Source: Phocoena phocoena (taxonomy: Eukaryota; Chordata; Mammalia; Artiodactyla; Phocoenidae). Taken from it: a stretch of 64,000 nucleotides of DNA. The translations under genes were made by a program, and so were the position numbers. The stretch spans positions 7,074,501 to 7,138,500 of the forward strand of contig NC_089222.1 in the NCBI RefSeq assembly GCF_963924675.1, in the 5' to 3' direction. Positions 47,169 to 59,394 of the stretch are shown in pieces. Every line of letters starts with the position of its first letter. Within the stretch, counting starts at the first letter, position 1. The notes under the pieces are model-generated. The model searched no databases. It was not told the origin of the DNA and saw only the letters and a program-made list of their open reading frames with translations.

Positions 47169-47529
47169 GGTAATTGAAGTTACAGTAGGATGGATATATG
47201 ATCCAAGGAAAATATGTAGAGTGACAATAGAAGCAGCCTCAGAGAGGATCCGGGGCTCTCCAATATCACCAATATTTCAGAGAGGGGAAGGAAAGAAAAC
47301 TATGCAAAAGAGACTTAAAAAGAAGAAGGTGAAGAGAGAGGGTAAGATAGTATTACCATAATGCAAAAGGAAAAGCATATTCTGAGTCATAAGGACTCGT
47401 TAGCACTCCCCAGTTCTGCCGAGAAGTCTGTGAAGATTAGCCTTAAAATGTGCTCCTTGGGCTTGAAACATCATAAGCCCAAGTGGAAAAGTCTCATATG
47501 TCATGCTGAAGTGTTTGGCTCTTGTTCTG

Positions 47530-47705
47530 TGGTATAGTGATTGTCGGCCTGGGTTTTGTGCATCAGAATCCCCTGGATCCTTTTTAGGTATGCAGATGCC
47601 TGTGTCTCCAACTCAGACCCGAAGATCTAGAAAATTTTGAGGTTGAAAGGAGTATATGCACACTCTGAAAGCTCTGCGGGAGGTTTTGATGCCCATCCAA
47701 AGTTC
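47530..47705 (+). repeat. Possible MER20/Charlie-like relic
   Basis: 'gggttttgtgcatcagaatc' followed by 'ccctggatcc' resembles the start of a non-autonomous hAT-Charlie element. The right end is not clear. Confidence 0.4.
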
Positions 47706-47744
47706 ATAGTCAGCACTCTTAGTCACCGGGGAGTCACATGGGGG

Positions 47745-49105
47745 CAGTGATATTGATACATCCATATTTTAGAAAGATTTCTTTGATGGTTGTGCACCAG
47801 CGTGGGTTGGAGGTGGGGGAAATAGGGACCAAACAGCTAAGAGATCTAGACAGTCCAATAGTTTGGATAAACTCCTAAACCTGGATGGAGAGGTGTAGCT
47901 ACTCTTTGAATTTCTCATACTTTTTACTTTCTTGAGGCAGGGTCTACCACAGATACCTGGTCCCTGAAACACTGTGGTATTTGCAACACGAGAGGGCTTT
48001 TCATGGTGAGTTTTCAATGACTTAGTTCGGCAGATATGAAGTTCAATAAGAAACCACCAAGTCTGAGACATAGTTGGAATCAAAGGGCTTCCCTACACTA
48101 TGTTGTTTAGTTAGAAATATGTAATTTTTTTTCTATTGCTTAGAAATAATGCTTTAATACATCTATAATTCTAAAAACATAGGGGGAGGGGTTCCAATGG
48201 AAAGCATTGGGTTTATTTTTTTATTTCAAAGAATTACAAAGAAGAGAAGGAAAAAAGCATTGTTTTCCTTCCTGTCTGCTGCTTTCCAAAAAGCCTTAAC
48301 TGAGCACAGCTGTGTAATGGCACAGACAAACAGGAAATGAGTGTTTCAATAATTCTACATTTCCAAAGCACTCTTAAATGCCGTGGCGAAAATACTAACA
48401 ATGCCTTTTGAGATTAACTCTGAAGGCATTGGATTTAACTCACTCCACTATTTCAGAAGACCCCACTTTCAAAAAGATTCTGAAAAATCACTCTCCTCTA
48501 AGCTGTCAGGATACAATGAGCATAAAAATAAGAAGCAAAATAAATAAATAAATAAATAAAGAAGAAAAGTGAGTGTACAGAATAGAATAAAAGGCTGTTG
48601 TTCCCAGCAAAATTTTTCTACCCTGTGTTGTGACTGCCAAGTACAATTTCACATTTTTTGATTTAGGAGCAATCTTCTCTAGATCATTTCTTCAGCAGGA
48701 ATGTGACCAGTGATGAAGTGCTTGGGCTCTTGGACCAGGTTCTTAAGCACTTTGCAATGATGCAGTTCGAGAAAAGATATTTTTTAAGACTTTCAATGTC
48801 AACAAATTTTAAAGTGAATAGCAGCCCTGTGTCACACACACCCTTTCCCACCACCTCCCCTAATTCCTTCCATGATTTACTTGGATTCCTGACAGATAAC
48901 TCTGACCCAGTGACCTTGTTGCTGGCAGCATAATAAAATACTTGTTTTAGATCATTTGACTACAGTGTTCTTGGTCATAGATTCTTGGGTTTGGGTGAGC
49001 TGCAAAGTGCGCTCAAAATAGCAATGATTGTGTGTCCTATTTTGAAAAACAGGCTTCCTTGAGAAAACAAAATTATGACCATTTTCATGTTGTGAGGAAT
49101 GAGGA
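47745..49105. other. Unassigned sequence
   Basis: No gene or repeat family recognised except an AAAT microsatellite at 48537-48561. Open frames are short and featureless. Confidence 0.4.
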
Positions 49106-49107
49106 AA

Positions 49108-49200
49108 TTCATCAGTCATTTAGTTCAGTTTGAAAAGCATTTATTGAGTACATAGAGAGTCTTAAGTGCTATGTGGTATGTTAGTAACACAAAGATCTAC
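49108..49200 (-). repeat. L2 3' end relic
   Basis: 'gaaaagcatttattgagtac' and 'cttaagtgctatgtggta' resemble the antisense L2 3' end. Confidence 0.5.
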
Positions 49201-49223
49201 CCCAAGTAATCAAAGTTTCAACG

Positions 49224-49525
49224 CAAGAGTCTGCAAACCTTTCTATATATGGTCAAGATATCAATATTTTAGGTTTTGTGGGCCACATACAGTCTCTGCC
49301 ACCCATTCTTCTTTCTTATTGTTTTACAACCATTCAAATGTAAAATCCATGCTAAGGTAATGGATCATACAAAAGCAGATCCCTGGTTTAATGGATAAAT
49401 AAATAATACAAAAAAGGTGGTCTCACACATGCAAAGACAATAGTTTGGGTCATAAGAAATTACTAATCGTTGACCATTTTGTGATGGCAATTTCACATGA
49501 TCCAACCCATGTGTTAAGTCCGACC
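49224..49525 (+). mobile_element. MER5A-like hAT-Charlie relic
   Basis: 'gagtctgcaaacctttctat' followed by 'caatattttaggttttgtgg' and 'gccacatacagtctctgcca' follow the left half of a MER5A-type element. The right half is diverged. Confidence 0.65.
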
Positions 49526-49655
49526 TACCACATAATTAAATTCTGGACAATTGTATACATTGTATAATGGTAAATATAAATGTATATAGATGAAGCAATT
49601 AATCAATGCTACCTGGGAGTATCTCATCAAAAAGATGAATTTTGATTTACATTTT

Positions 49656-50004
49656 TAAAAATAAATTTATTTACTATTTATTTTTGGCTGCGTTGCATCT
49701 TCGTTGCTGTGCGGGCTTTCTCTAGTTGTGGTGAGCGGGGGTTACTCTTCGATGCGGTGCATGGGCTTCTCGATGCAGTGGCTTCTCTTGTTGCGGATCA
49801 TGGGCTCTAGGTGCACGGGCTTCAGTAGTTGTGGCACACGGGCTCAGTATTTGTGGCTCGCGGTCTCTAGAGCACAGGCTCAGCAGTTGTGGCACACGGG
49901 CTTAGTTGCTCCGGGGCATGTGGGATCTTCCTGGACCAGGGCTCGAACCGGTGTCCCCTGCATTGGCAGGCAGATTCTTAACCACTGCGTCACCAGGGAA
50001 CTCC
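49656..50004 (-). mobile_element. CHR SINE, long form, diverged
   Basis: On the minus strand the head lies at 50004, and the body contains extra 'ttgtggcacacgggct' segments before the tail near 49656. The duplication ttgatttacatttt occurs at 49642-49655 and 50005-50018. Loss of many CpGs and a changed head ('gaactcc' for 'gaagccc') point to an older copy. The internal repetition of 'cagt-g-ttgtgg' units makes it longer than the copy at 17.4 kb. Confidence 0.93.
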
Positions 50005-50278
50005 TTGATTTACATTTTGATAAGCAGATAAAGAAGAGATGGGAGGAGATGGAGAGAATCCAAGTAGATAAAACAGACAAAGTTCTGACACCAAACCTTC
50101 ACAGCGGGGCTGATGCAGAAAGTGAATATGAAAGATATACTTGGATACAGTTGGGCCAGAGTGTTTAGAGCTTTATACAACTTGCTACGGAGTTTAGGCT
50201 GTCCTACAAGTGGCAGGAATTTGAGACTTATCCAGAGAAACTGCAATTCAATCTATGTTCTAGAGAGTTAACTTTTTT

Positions 50279-50503
50279 TTTTTACATCTTTATTGGAGTA
50301 TAATTGCTTTACAATGGTGTGTTAATTTCTGCTTTATAACAAAGTGAATCAGTTATACATATACATATGTTCCCATATCTTCTTCCTCTTGCATCTCCCT
50401 CCCTCCCGCCCTCCCTATCCCACCCCTCCAGGCAGTCACAAAGCACTGAGCTGATCTCCCTGTGCTATGTTGTTGCTTCCTACTAGCTATCTACTTTACG
50501 TTT
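50279..50503 (-). mobile_element. Younger L1 3' end, antisense
   Basis: 'tttattggagtataattgct' through 'gagctgatctccctgtgcta' is the antisense of the younger L1 subfamily. 'gagagttaacttttt' flanks it at 50263-50277 and 50504-50518, giving a TSD of about 15 bp. About 225 bp of the L1 were copied. Confidence 0.95.
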
Positions 50504-50576
50504 GAGAGTTAACTTTTTTCAGTGCCAACTATTTCATGTGACCCCTGTGTACAAGTTGTAAAAGACATTCCTTTCT

Positions 50577-50778
50577 TTTTTTTTTTGCGGTATGCGGGCC
50601 TCTCACTGTTGTGGCCTCTCCCGTTGCGGAGCACAGGCTCTGGATGGGCAGGCTCAGCGGCCATGGCTCACGGGCCCAGCCGCTCTGCGGTACGTGGGAT
50701 CCTCCCGGACCGGGGCACGAACTCCTGTCCCCTGCATCAGCAGGCGGACTCTCAACCACTGCACCACCAGGGAAGCCC
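50577..50778 (-). mobile_element. CHR SINE, short form
   Basis: The T-run is followed by 'gcggtatgcgggcctctcac', ending at the head 'accagggaagccc'. The 12 bp duplication acattcctttct occurs at 50565-50576 and 50781-50792. Confidence 0.95.
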
Positions 50779-50901
50779 CAACATTCCTTTCTTAAATCAC
50801 TTTCCTTCCATACATTGGAAACATTATCAATTATATTGATTCTGTTACAACAGAGCACTTTGTCATCTGCTGGAAATTGCCATAATAAAATGTAAAAATC
50901 T

Positions 50902-51136
50902 TTGGGATTGACATATATACACTACTATGTATAAAATAGATAACTAATGAGAATTTATTGTATAGCACAGGGAACTCTACTCAATGCTCTGTTGTGACCT
51001 AAATGGGAAGGAAATCCACAAAAAGAGGGGATATATGTGTATATATAGCTGCACAGCAGAAACTAACACAACATTGTAAGGCAACTCTACTCCAATAAAA
51101 ATTAATTAAAAAAAAAAGAAAAAGACAAACAACCAA
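50902..51136 (+). mobile_element. Younger L1 3' end
   Basis: 'gcacagggaactctactcaa', 'gctgcacagcagaaactaac' and 'caactctactccaataaaaa' give the sense tail, ending in A-rich sequence. 'aaaatgtaaaaatct' occurs at 50887-50901 and 51137-51151, a 15 bp TSD. Confidence 0.93.
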
Positions 51137-51219
51137 AAAATGTAAAAATCTATGATGTCTGCCATGTAAATGGTGCTTGTAATGGGTGGCGTTTTTTTGG
51201 TATGAATTTATACATACAG

Positions 51220-52130
51220 CAGCCATGTCTCTGGAAGCAGCATAAAGTTAGTAGCTGGGAGGAGAAGAGTAACACTGAAATAAATTAGAAAACTTTTTAA
51301 AAGAATCCAGATCCAGGGAAGAGGTGATAAAGCACTGGGAAGTGGAGGTGATGGATGTTACAGACATAGAAGCTCTATGAGGCATTGTGTGTAAAGACTA
51401 GGAGAGAGAAAAGGAATTTATACACGACCCTAAGAATTGTATAAACAACTGGCCAAAGAACTTTGCCAAAGAACTTTGCCAAAGAACTTTGCATTTAACT
51501 GTGGAAGGAAATGCATAAGCAGTGTCAGGTTTACAGAGAATTTGGGGAGTTAGATTTTGGAGACGGTAAGTGTGAAGTAAGTGTGAAACAGACAGGCAAT
51601 TTCCAGCATAAGTCTGGATCTCAAGAGAGGGGCTAACGGCATGCGACTCCTTAAAGTGTAAAAATAGGAGAAAATCTGAAAGCAAAGAGAGGAATCTAGA
51701 TAAGGAACCAAAATCAGCAGAGAAGAAAATATACAAAGTTTGAAGAAAAATTTCAAAGGCAAGTCAAATGCAAGTGTTATCATAGTTTCGAAAAGGAGGA
51801 GAAACATTTTCGAAGGTGTGAACATCAAAATGACACCCAGCCTTCCATGGGTAAGTCTGATGTCTAAGGAGTTAGGAGGTCAGTGGTTACATTTGTAAGA
51901 GCAGTTTGAATGGTGTGGCGAAGAAAGAATGCAGGTTTCTGGATGCTGAGGAGAGATGAAAAGCGAAGATTATCAGACAGTGAATAAGTATGAAATATTC
52001 TGTCATTATCACTTCAAAAAGTCTGACTGTAGACTCAGAGAAAGATCAATGAAGGTCCGTGTGGAAAGCTTTTTTTGGGGGGATCAGGATAGGAGGGAAA
52101 TAACAATAAGAGAAGATTGCATATTCAATA
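51220..52130 (-). repeat. Possible L2 relic, antisense
   Basis: A-and-G-rich plus strand with blocks such as 'aagcactgggaagtggaggt' and 'ttagaggagg'-like patches resembles the antisense L2 at 46 kb, but is too diverged to be sure. Confidence 0.35.
51453..51491. repeat. 13 bp unit, three perfect tandem copies
   Basis: The unit 'ccaaagaactttg' is repeated three times without mismatch. No repeat family recognised. A minisatellite-like slippage product is likely. Confidence 0.97.
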
Positions 52131-52721
52131 ATTACATGCATTATAATATATGAAAGACAAGGGAGAAAGAAAAAAGATAGCAAATGAACTTCCAAGTTTA
52201 AAGATCAACAGAAGAATGTGTAAAGGTACATAGGGGTACATGACTGATTGCCCAATGGCAGCCTGAACGAGAGGTGCTATGTATTTAGGTATTATTAGTA
52301 CTTGACTCAGTTTCTCCATCTGGGTGTCTTTTAATGTTTTACCAGGAGGTAGGGATTTGGGGATAAGAGAAAAGAAGGATCAGATAATATTTTCTATAGG
52401 ACTTGAAGATACTTGGAGCAGACTGAACAAACGGAAGGCCTGCTGCAATTTGACCTTTCTAAGCTACCTCCATAAGAGAAGAAAATAATAGCTCTGCTTC
52501 TTTTCAACTACCTTATCGTGGGTGTGAGGATGAAAGGCAAACCTAGAAATAAAACCACTCATTCTAAATGTAAGAGCTCTCTCTCCACACGTGAATTCTG
52601 GAACTCAGTGTATTAAAGTTTAACGTCTTTTTAAGATTTATTGTTGGTTTTCCTCTCCTTCCCTTTTCCTCCACATACCCCACTAACACTGTAGCCATAG
52701 GGAGGATCAATTTTGTGTGTT

Positions 52722-52973
52722 TATTTTTTTTTTTTAATTTTATTGGAGTATAGTTGATTTACAATGTTGTATTAGCTTCAGGTGTATAACATAGTGATTC
52801 AGTTATACATATACATATATTCATTCTTTTTCAGATTCTTTTCCCATTTAGACTATTACAGAATATTGAGTAGATTACCCTGTGCTATACAGCAGGTCCT
52901 TGTTGATTATCTATTTTATATATAGCAGTGTGTGTATGTTCATCCCAAGCTCCTAATTTATCCCTCCCCCACC
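52722..52973 (-). mobile_element. L1 3' end, antisense
   Basis: 'tttattggagtatagttgat' through 'accctgtgctatacagcagg' to 'cctaatttatccctccccca' is the antisense L1 tail. Flanks starting 'caattttg' at 52708 and 52975 look like a TSD. Confidence 0.92.
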
Positions 52974-52984
52974 CCAATTTTGGT

Positions 52985-54314
52985 ATGTTTAGATTCTCCA
53001 AGGCAGTGGATTTGTTATGAGGACAGGTGTGCGTGAGCACATTTCACTTCCATGATTAAATGGAGCCAGTGTTTCTTCTGACCCCCAAGAACACAAGTTT
53101 TCTTTCTCTGAGATAGATCAATAAGAATAATCTTCTGTATTGAGTGGCACACCTGGCTACTCCTCATTTGTGCACAGACAACAATCTCCCTCTGAATCTC
53201 AAAGTAGATGACCCCATACATTATTCCCAGCAAAGAGAGAGAGAGCTGAATCCCTTAGAGTTCACCTGGGCTCTGATTAGACACAGTGATACATTCAGGA
53301 GGAAGACACCAGAAACCAGATAGCATAGATCATCACAGACCCGTTGAGCACACCTTTAGAACTAAATGATGTAGTCTTTCAATCTTCCCAGACCATTGAA
53401 ATTCTCTTTGCCCTTCTCTGTTGCTCAAAGAGCCTGGCAGGAACATAGAAAAGTCAAGGTATCCAGGGTGGAAATTTCTAAAATTTATCCAGAGAGGCAG
53501 GGTTAGAGAAGTGTTTCATTTTTGGTGAAGAGATATGAAGGGTTGAAACTGCAGCTTGAAATTTCCAAAATCTATCTGCCTGACTGACGGTTGGAACTGA
53601 GGTTCCCTGGGTTTTGGATTATCTGGTTTGAAGGTCATGAACAAGAAAACTGTGAAATTTATTAATGCATAACTATGGCATCACCTCAAAAAAATATTGA
53701 ACCTAAAAATTGAGTAGTGTTAGGAATTAAGCTTCAACATGCTCAAGATGTTTGAGGGGCATATGGCGATGGACTTGTTGATTTCAGCCAACACATTTTT
53801 TTTTAACCTTCGAAATTCTTAAATTTCTCACAAAGGTAAATACCTTGCAAATTTCCTACAAGTTGGGTGTATGTGATATTGGAAAAAGTACCTTCATGGC
53901 TGTCTGCTTAGAAGGAATTGAGGCTGTTGCTTTGAGAGTCTGGAAGTGGCGTTCATGCTGTTGAGAGACGGTTTGTAAAACCTAAATTGGGATAACATTC
54001 TTACTCTTATTTTTTTTTAACTTATTGCCAGGTTAACAACAAAATTTTTAAGATTTACAATAGGTCCAGAGGGCCCAAAATACGAATAAGCCTTCCTACT
54101 ACATCTGATTCCTCTTTTACCTATGACTCTTCAAACCCTGGGGGTGTCTGTGGATGTGCGCAAGGCCTGATGATCTTCTTGCTTTGACGTTTTCATATTT
54201 TTAGAGAGCAGCTCTTTTCTTTAGGACTTCCCCAGGCTCCTCAAGCCATTCCTCCTATCTGTCTTGGCTTCAATTAAACTGATTGCTCAATTGCAGTCCT
54301 ACAAGAAGTCCAAA
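52985..54314. other. Unassigned sequence
   Basis: No gene or repeat family recognised. Confidence 0.4.
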
Positions 54315-54329
54315 AGAAGGAGAAAGGTA

Positions 54330-54650
54330 CAAAGGAACAGATTTACAAAACAGAAACAGACTCTTGGACATAGAAGACAAACTTATGGCTTCCAAAGGGG
54401 AAAGGTGGGAGGAGGGATAAATTAGGAGTTTGGGATTAGCAGATACAAACTACTATATATAAAATAGATAAACAAGGTCCTACTGTACAGCACAGGGAAC
54501 TATATTCAATATCTTGTAATAAATTATAACAGAAAAGAATACAAAAAAGAATGTATATATATGTATTGTATATACATATAAGTGAGTCACTTTGCTGTAC
54601 ACCTGAAACTACACAACATTGTAAATCGACTATACCTAAATTTCAAAAAA
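54330..54650 (+). mobile_element. L1 3' end
   Basis: 'acaaaacagaaacagactct', 'gcacagggaactatattcaa' and 'cacaacattgtaaatcgact' form the sense tail. 'aaggagaaagg' occurs at 54317-54327 and 54651-54661, an 11 bp TSD. Confidence 0.94.
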
Positions 54651-54661
54651 AAGGAGAAAGG

Positions 54662-55934
54662 AAACAAAACTCTGTCAGATCTGGAACAAGGTTTAGTAAG
54701 GGTAGAATTTGACAAGGATCCATTAACTTGAGCACCAGAGCTTATATTTGGATTTCCTTTCTTATCATGTGAAACGAACAGATTGGCTGTCTTATTGAGC
54801 TACAAGAGGCAGATCTGAACAAGGATTTTTGTGGACACAGATGAATGGGTAAGCGGCCTTACTTTATGGCTAGCGATATATCCATTAAGACCCCAACTCA
54901 AAAACTGTGCGGTCCAGCTGCTAGTAGGATGGCAAGGAAACCAGGAAGAAGAAAACTAATGTGTCAAGAATCGTGAGTTTTGACCTGCTAGACTTCACTG
55001 GTGGGATTTGAGGGGCAGCAACACATAGAAAGACAACACTTTATGTTAGAAAGTGGCTTCGATGCTTGCGGGGGCTGTTCTCTGAAAAGAGGTTCTAAAA
55101 TATTGTCATTGGAAAAACATCAAAATGAGAGAAGACATTTGAAATGCTGGAACCTCAGCAAAGATGCAGTCTTGGCAATGAGCGCTTGGCAATGAGCGCT
55201 GATGTCCCCCACTGACTGTGTGCTTGTGCCCAAATGAGTCATGCCCATGAACTTATGTAAATTATTTATTGAAACTCTCTCGCCCCCCCTTCAGCCACCC
55301 CTTGTCAGAGAAGGATGGATCTCCATAGAAGTCTACCGTGAGATTTCTGTCAGGGACATTTTTAATTACTCACACGAAGATGCCTATGCTTCTCCTAGTA
55401 GGAGCAACCAGAGCCTCAAGATGTCCCATGTAGATGAATGCCATGCGAACATCTGTTCCTCTGATAGGCACTGCCTCTGACCCACGCGTGGCAATGACTG
55501 GACATTTGCTCAAGGAGACAGGAAGGCAGGCAGGGCTGCATCTGGGGTGGAAGGTACACGTTTCTGACTGTTTAGAGTGTAGCTCAGTTTCCTTTTCACT
55601 CTCATTCTCTCTGGTTGTAGCTCTCCCTCAGCTTAGAGTTTCAACCTGACACGATGTAAGAGATGGACACCACGACCAACTGATTTTCTCAGTGTATCTC
55701 TATCATGGATGTTTTAGGCAAACTGTGAAGATTTTTCTAACTTTTTTATTCCTTATGATCAGCATCAACTAGATGATGCCCCTGTTTGGTGTAGCACACG
55801 AGTTTCTGCACTGACAGCTTAAAGAAAGCAAATTAAAGAAAACCAACACATACACTTTGAAATTACTTACCAGTATTTTAAATATAAATTTTCATACTTT
55901 AAGTGATAAAAAATAATCTGTGAAACGTAACATT
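54662..55934. other. Unassigned sequence
   Basis: No gene recognised. A perfect 14 bp tandem duplication, 'cttggcaatgagcg', lies at 55171-55198. Confidence 0.4.
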
Positions 55935-55945
55935 AAAAAGATCTG

Positions 55946-56152
55946 GGGCTTCCCTGGTGACGCAGTAGTTGAGAGTCCTCCTGCTGATGCAGGGGACGCG
56001 GGTTCGTGCCCCGGTCCGGGAAGATCCCACATGCCGCGGAGCGGCTGGGCCCGTGAGCCATGGCCGCTGAGCCTGCCCGTCCGGACCCTGTGCTCCGCAA
56101 CGGGAGAGGTCACAACAGTGAGAGGCCCACAAACTGCAAAAAAAAAAAAAAA
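55946..56152 (+). mobile_element. CHR SINE, short form
   Basis: Sense orientation. The head is 'gggcttccctggtgacgcag', with the B box around 56000-56011 and a body ending 'gagaggcccacaaactgc'. The poly(A) is about 20 nt. The 11 bp duplication aaaaagatctg occurs at 55935-55945 and 56153-56163. Confidence 0.95.
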
Positions 56153-56163
56153 AAAAAGATCTG

Positions 56164-57005
56164 TATTACGAATTCCAAACAGCACAAAAAAGGAACGACC
56201 ACAAAATTCCAAATGTAATTAATATTAGAGTGCTATTTCTATTGGTTCAGTAAATCCTACTCTAGTTGCAAGAAAACGCTGTCTTCTTCAAAACACTGGT
56301 CCCATTGATTGGTTTGATCTTAGATCTTAAATTGTCAGTCTCAGCTTTGTTGGCCATATTAAAATATTTCTGCTAGAAGACACATCACACTTGCTTTTGC
56401 ACATTTACTTGGTTCGGGTGTTGTCTTGTGTAAGGTCACTAGCTTATGTGCCTCCCAATAAAAAAACTCAATACATCCTGAAACAAGCTTAACCTTGAGG
56501 TTACTCTTCCTCTTATAATGGAAGTGGGTGATTGCACTGTATCTGTTCCAAATGTTTCTCCTTGCTTCCTGTTGACTTTCTATGAATCAAAGATTCAGCT
56601 TGACTAAGCACCTTGACTTTTCAAACAGTCAAGTTTAACTATGAAACATTTCTTTATACTCAGTATTTTATATTATAAGCACAGGTTCCTTGTTTGAGGA
56701 GGTGAGAGCCAAGTGATATAAATATACTAAGAGATTCTCTTTCTCTCTCTCTCTCTCTCTGTCTCTCATTTTTCCTTCCACTTCTATCAATGTTAGAAAT
56801 AATGAGTACAGAACAAAGTAGATGTTGTTAGATAATAGCATGAATAATATTATTTACTTCATATCTATTAGAGGTTAAAGAGTGAGGATAACAACAAATT
56901 AAATATACTGGAGGTGTTAAAGGCATTGCTGTGTTGTATACGTATTATACAACTATGTATACTTGGAGTTGGAGAAACATCTTCTGTATAGTAAAAAGAA
57001 ATTGG
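56164..57005. other. Unassigned sequence with CT microsatellite
   Basis: A (CT)n tract lies at about 56737-56768 with one G interruption. Nothing else is recognised. Confidence 0.5.
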
Positions 57006-57009
57006 ACAG

Positions 57010-57212
57010 AACTTTGAGGCAGATAGCAAATGTTAGATTTTCAGTTCTAGTGTTAAGTAGTTTCACAGCCTTGGAAGACACTTTGCTCTTTTGAGTTTCA
57101 GTGTGTTTATATCTAAAAAAGAGATTAAAAATAACCTCCAAGTTGTCGGAAGCATTATATGAGAAACATGAACAGTGCCTGGCACATCATAAATTCTCAA
57201 TGAACATTACAC
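57010..57212 (+). repeat. MIR SINE relic
   Basis: 'agtttcacagccttggaaga', 'gagtttcagtgtgtttatat' and 'gaacagtgcctggcacatca' follow MIR order in sense orientation, ending near 'aaattctcaatgaacatta'. Confidence 0.72.
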
Positions 57213-57474
57213 AACTAAAATTTCAGAAATATATTGTTGAAACATTTTCTGAAAATTCCCTTCAAATGCAGAAATGAATTTAAAAATACTAGTTAGCATG
57301 ATAAATTTTATCAATTAGTCATTGTTCCCTGGGACCTCCAGTTTCTTCTCAGCATCAGTAATGAGCAGGAGAGAGGACTTAAAGAAGAAATAGTTTGGAT
57401 TGATGAATTGGACACATTTTGTTAAAAGTTAACATTTATCTAGTGATACTGTATCATTATTTCAAGTAATGTTT

Positions 57475-58250
57475 TAAAAAAGTTGCTGGAGTGGGCAAGG
57501 AGAAAAGGGGGACCTTCCTACACTGTTGGTAGGAATGTAAATTGGTGCAGCCACTATGGAGAACAGTATGGAGGTTCCTCAAAAAACTAAACATAGAGCT
57601 ACCATATGATCCAGCAAACCCACTCCTGGGCATATATCCAGACAAACTATGATTTGAAAAGATACATGCACCCCTATGTTCATAGCAGCACTAGTCACAA
57701 TAGCAAAGATATGGAAACAACCTAAATGTCCCTTGACAGATGAATGGATAAAGAAGTGGTATATATAATATATGCAATGGAATATTACTCATCCATAACA
57801 AAGAATGAAATAATGCCATTTGCAGCAACATGGCTGAACCTAGAGATCACCATACTAAATGAAGTAAGTCAGATAGGAGAAAGACAAATATTATATGATA
57901 TCACTTGTATATGGAATCTAAAATACAAAGCAAATGAATATACCTATGAAACAGAAACAGACTCACAGACATACAGAACATACTGGTCATTGCCAAGGGG
58001 GAGGGGGACTGGGGGAGAGATAGATTAGGAGTTTGGGATCAGCAGATACAAACTATTATATATAGAATGGGTAAACAACAAGGTCCTACTATATAGCACA
58101 GGGAACTATATTCAATATCCTGTGATAAACCATAGTGGAAAAGAATATGAAAAAGGATGTATATATATGTATAACTGAGTCACTTTGCAACGCAGCAGAA
58201 ATTAAACACAGCATTGTAAGTCAAGTATACTTCCATAAAAGTAAAAAAAT
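57475..58250 (+). mobile_element. L1 3' end, long copy
   Basis: Sense L1. It begins within ORF2 C-terminal sequence ('cactgttggtaggaatgtaa', 'ggttcctcaaaaaactaaac') and runs through 'ggctgaacctagagatcacc' and 'gcacagggaactatattcaa' to an A-rich end near 58245. At about 775 bp it is among the longest cetartiodactyl-type L1 tails here. Open frames at 57744-58028 are ORF2/3'UTR relics. Confidence 0.93.
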
Positions 58251-58469
58251 GAATTTCCAAAAAAACCTTTACTTATTACTTAATTTAATTTTTATATCAA
58301 TTCCAAAAGACTGTGTGATTACTCCTTCTTTATAAACGAAGAAACAGAAGCTCCAAGACAACTTAGTTTTAAGAAAAATTTTGTTTCCCTTCAAGATCTT
58401 GTATGCCTCTTGTTTATTTATGATAATGAAAAAAAATTGAACTGACTGGAAGTTTTTTTTCCTCTTAGG

Positions 58470-58598
58470 ATTATCTTAAGAATTATACAGAGCGAGCACC
58501 TAAAGATGTACAAGACCTGGCTGACTGGATTCAGGTGGAAACTGACACTATTGATAGATGCCCTTCAAACCTGTACCTATCTTTTGCTGTGGACTGAA
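58470..58598 (+). other. Exon-like segment, unidentified
   Basis: A pyrimidine tract and AG ('tttttttcctcttag', ending 58469) precede a segment open for about 42 codons to a TGA at about 58596-58598. Its frame reads 'DYLKNYTERAPKDVQDLADW' and ends in 'LSFAVD'. It has charged, helix-like composition and unlike its surroundings is not AT-rich. A second frame is also open through the segment, and open length by chance is not rare. I recognise no protein family. It may be a terminal exon, an old retrocopy or chance. Confidence 0.25.
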
Positions 58599-58609
58599 GA
58601 CGTAATCAA

Positions 58610-59384
58610 CTCCCTATGAAGATTCTGGGCAGATAGTAAGGCTGGACATTCATGTCTAGAGATTTTATCTTTGCAGCAATAAGTTGCAGAAGAGTTTCAT
58701 GTCTTTTTGACAACCTAATTATATAAGGTTAAATATTTACCCAAAGGTGTATATCACATTTAAAAAAATATTATTCTCTGTGAGATAAGCTGTTTTTTAA
58801 TATATAGATAAGCTTCAAATTCCTGTCTAAATAATGACAAATGTGTAAGTCAATTCCTTCAATCCACTGAAAGCAGAACTGGATTGAGGCATGCCAAGTA
58901 AAACTTGTCCAAATGGTCCCTTATCTCTAACCATCTCTAGAGTTGTGTTAGTGAATTTAAATCCGGGAAATCTCCAGTTCTCTGTTTTGTTATCACTCTA
59001 CATGGGGAGTTCCTCTTTCCAGGTTGGAGGAGTCATTAAATCCTCCCTGAATCACTTCATGCTGCTGTCTCTTTCTTCTCAAAGGAGCAGGATGGCCAGC
59101 TCTTAGATTGTGAGAGGCCACCAAGAAGGCTGGTCATAGGTGAAGCAGGACCCCATCTGCTGTCTTGTGCAGGAAAAGGCAATTGCTTCTAAAGATTCCT
59201 GTATGTAATGCAGAGGAAGAGAGGGAGGAAAGGAAGTAGGTTGATTTTTAAATTAATATTAATAGATATAAACCTGAACAGCTGCTGTGACACTGCTACA
59301 CTTAAGCCTTGGCTCCAAGGAAAGGAGTGGAAAGGGGTAACATCTAATGTTCCCCGGGAAGACATTTAAAAACAGGTTATACAG
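58610..59384. other. Unassigned sequence
   Basis: If the segment at 58470 were a terminal exon this would be its 3'UTR. No well-placed AATAAA was seen in the first several hundred bases. Confidence 0.35.
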
Positions 59385-59394
59385 GGGGCTTCCC

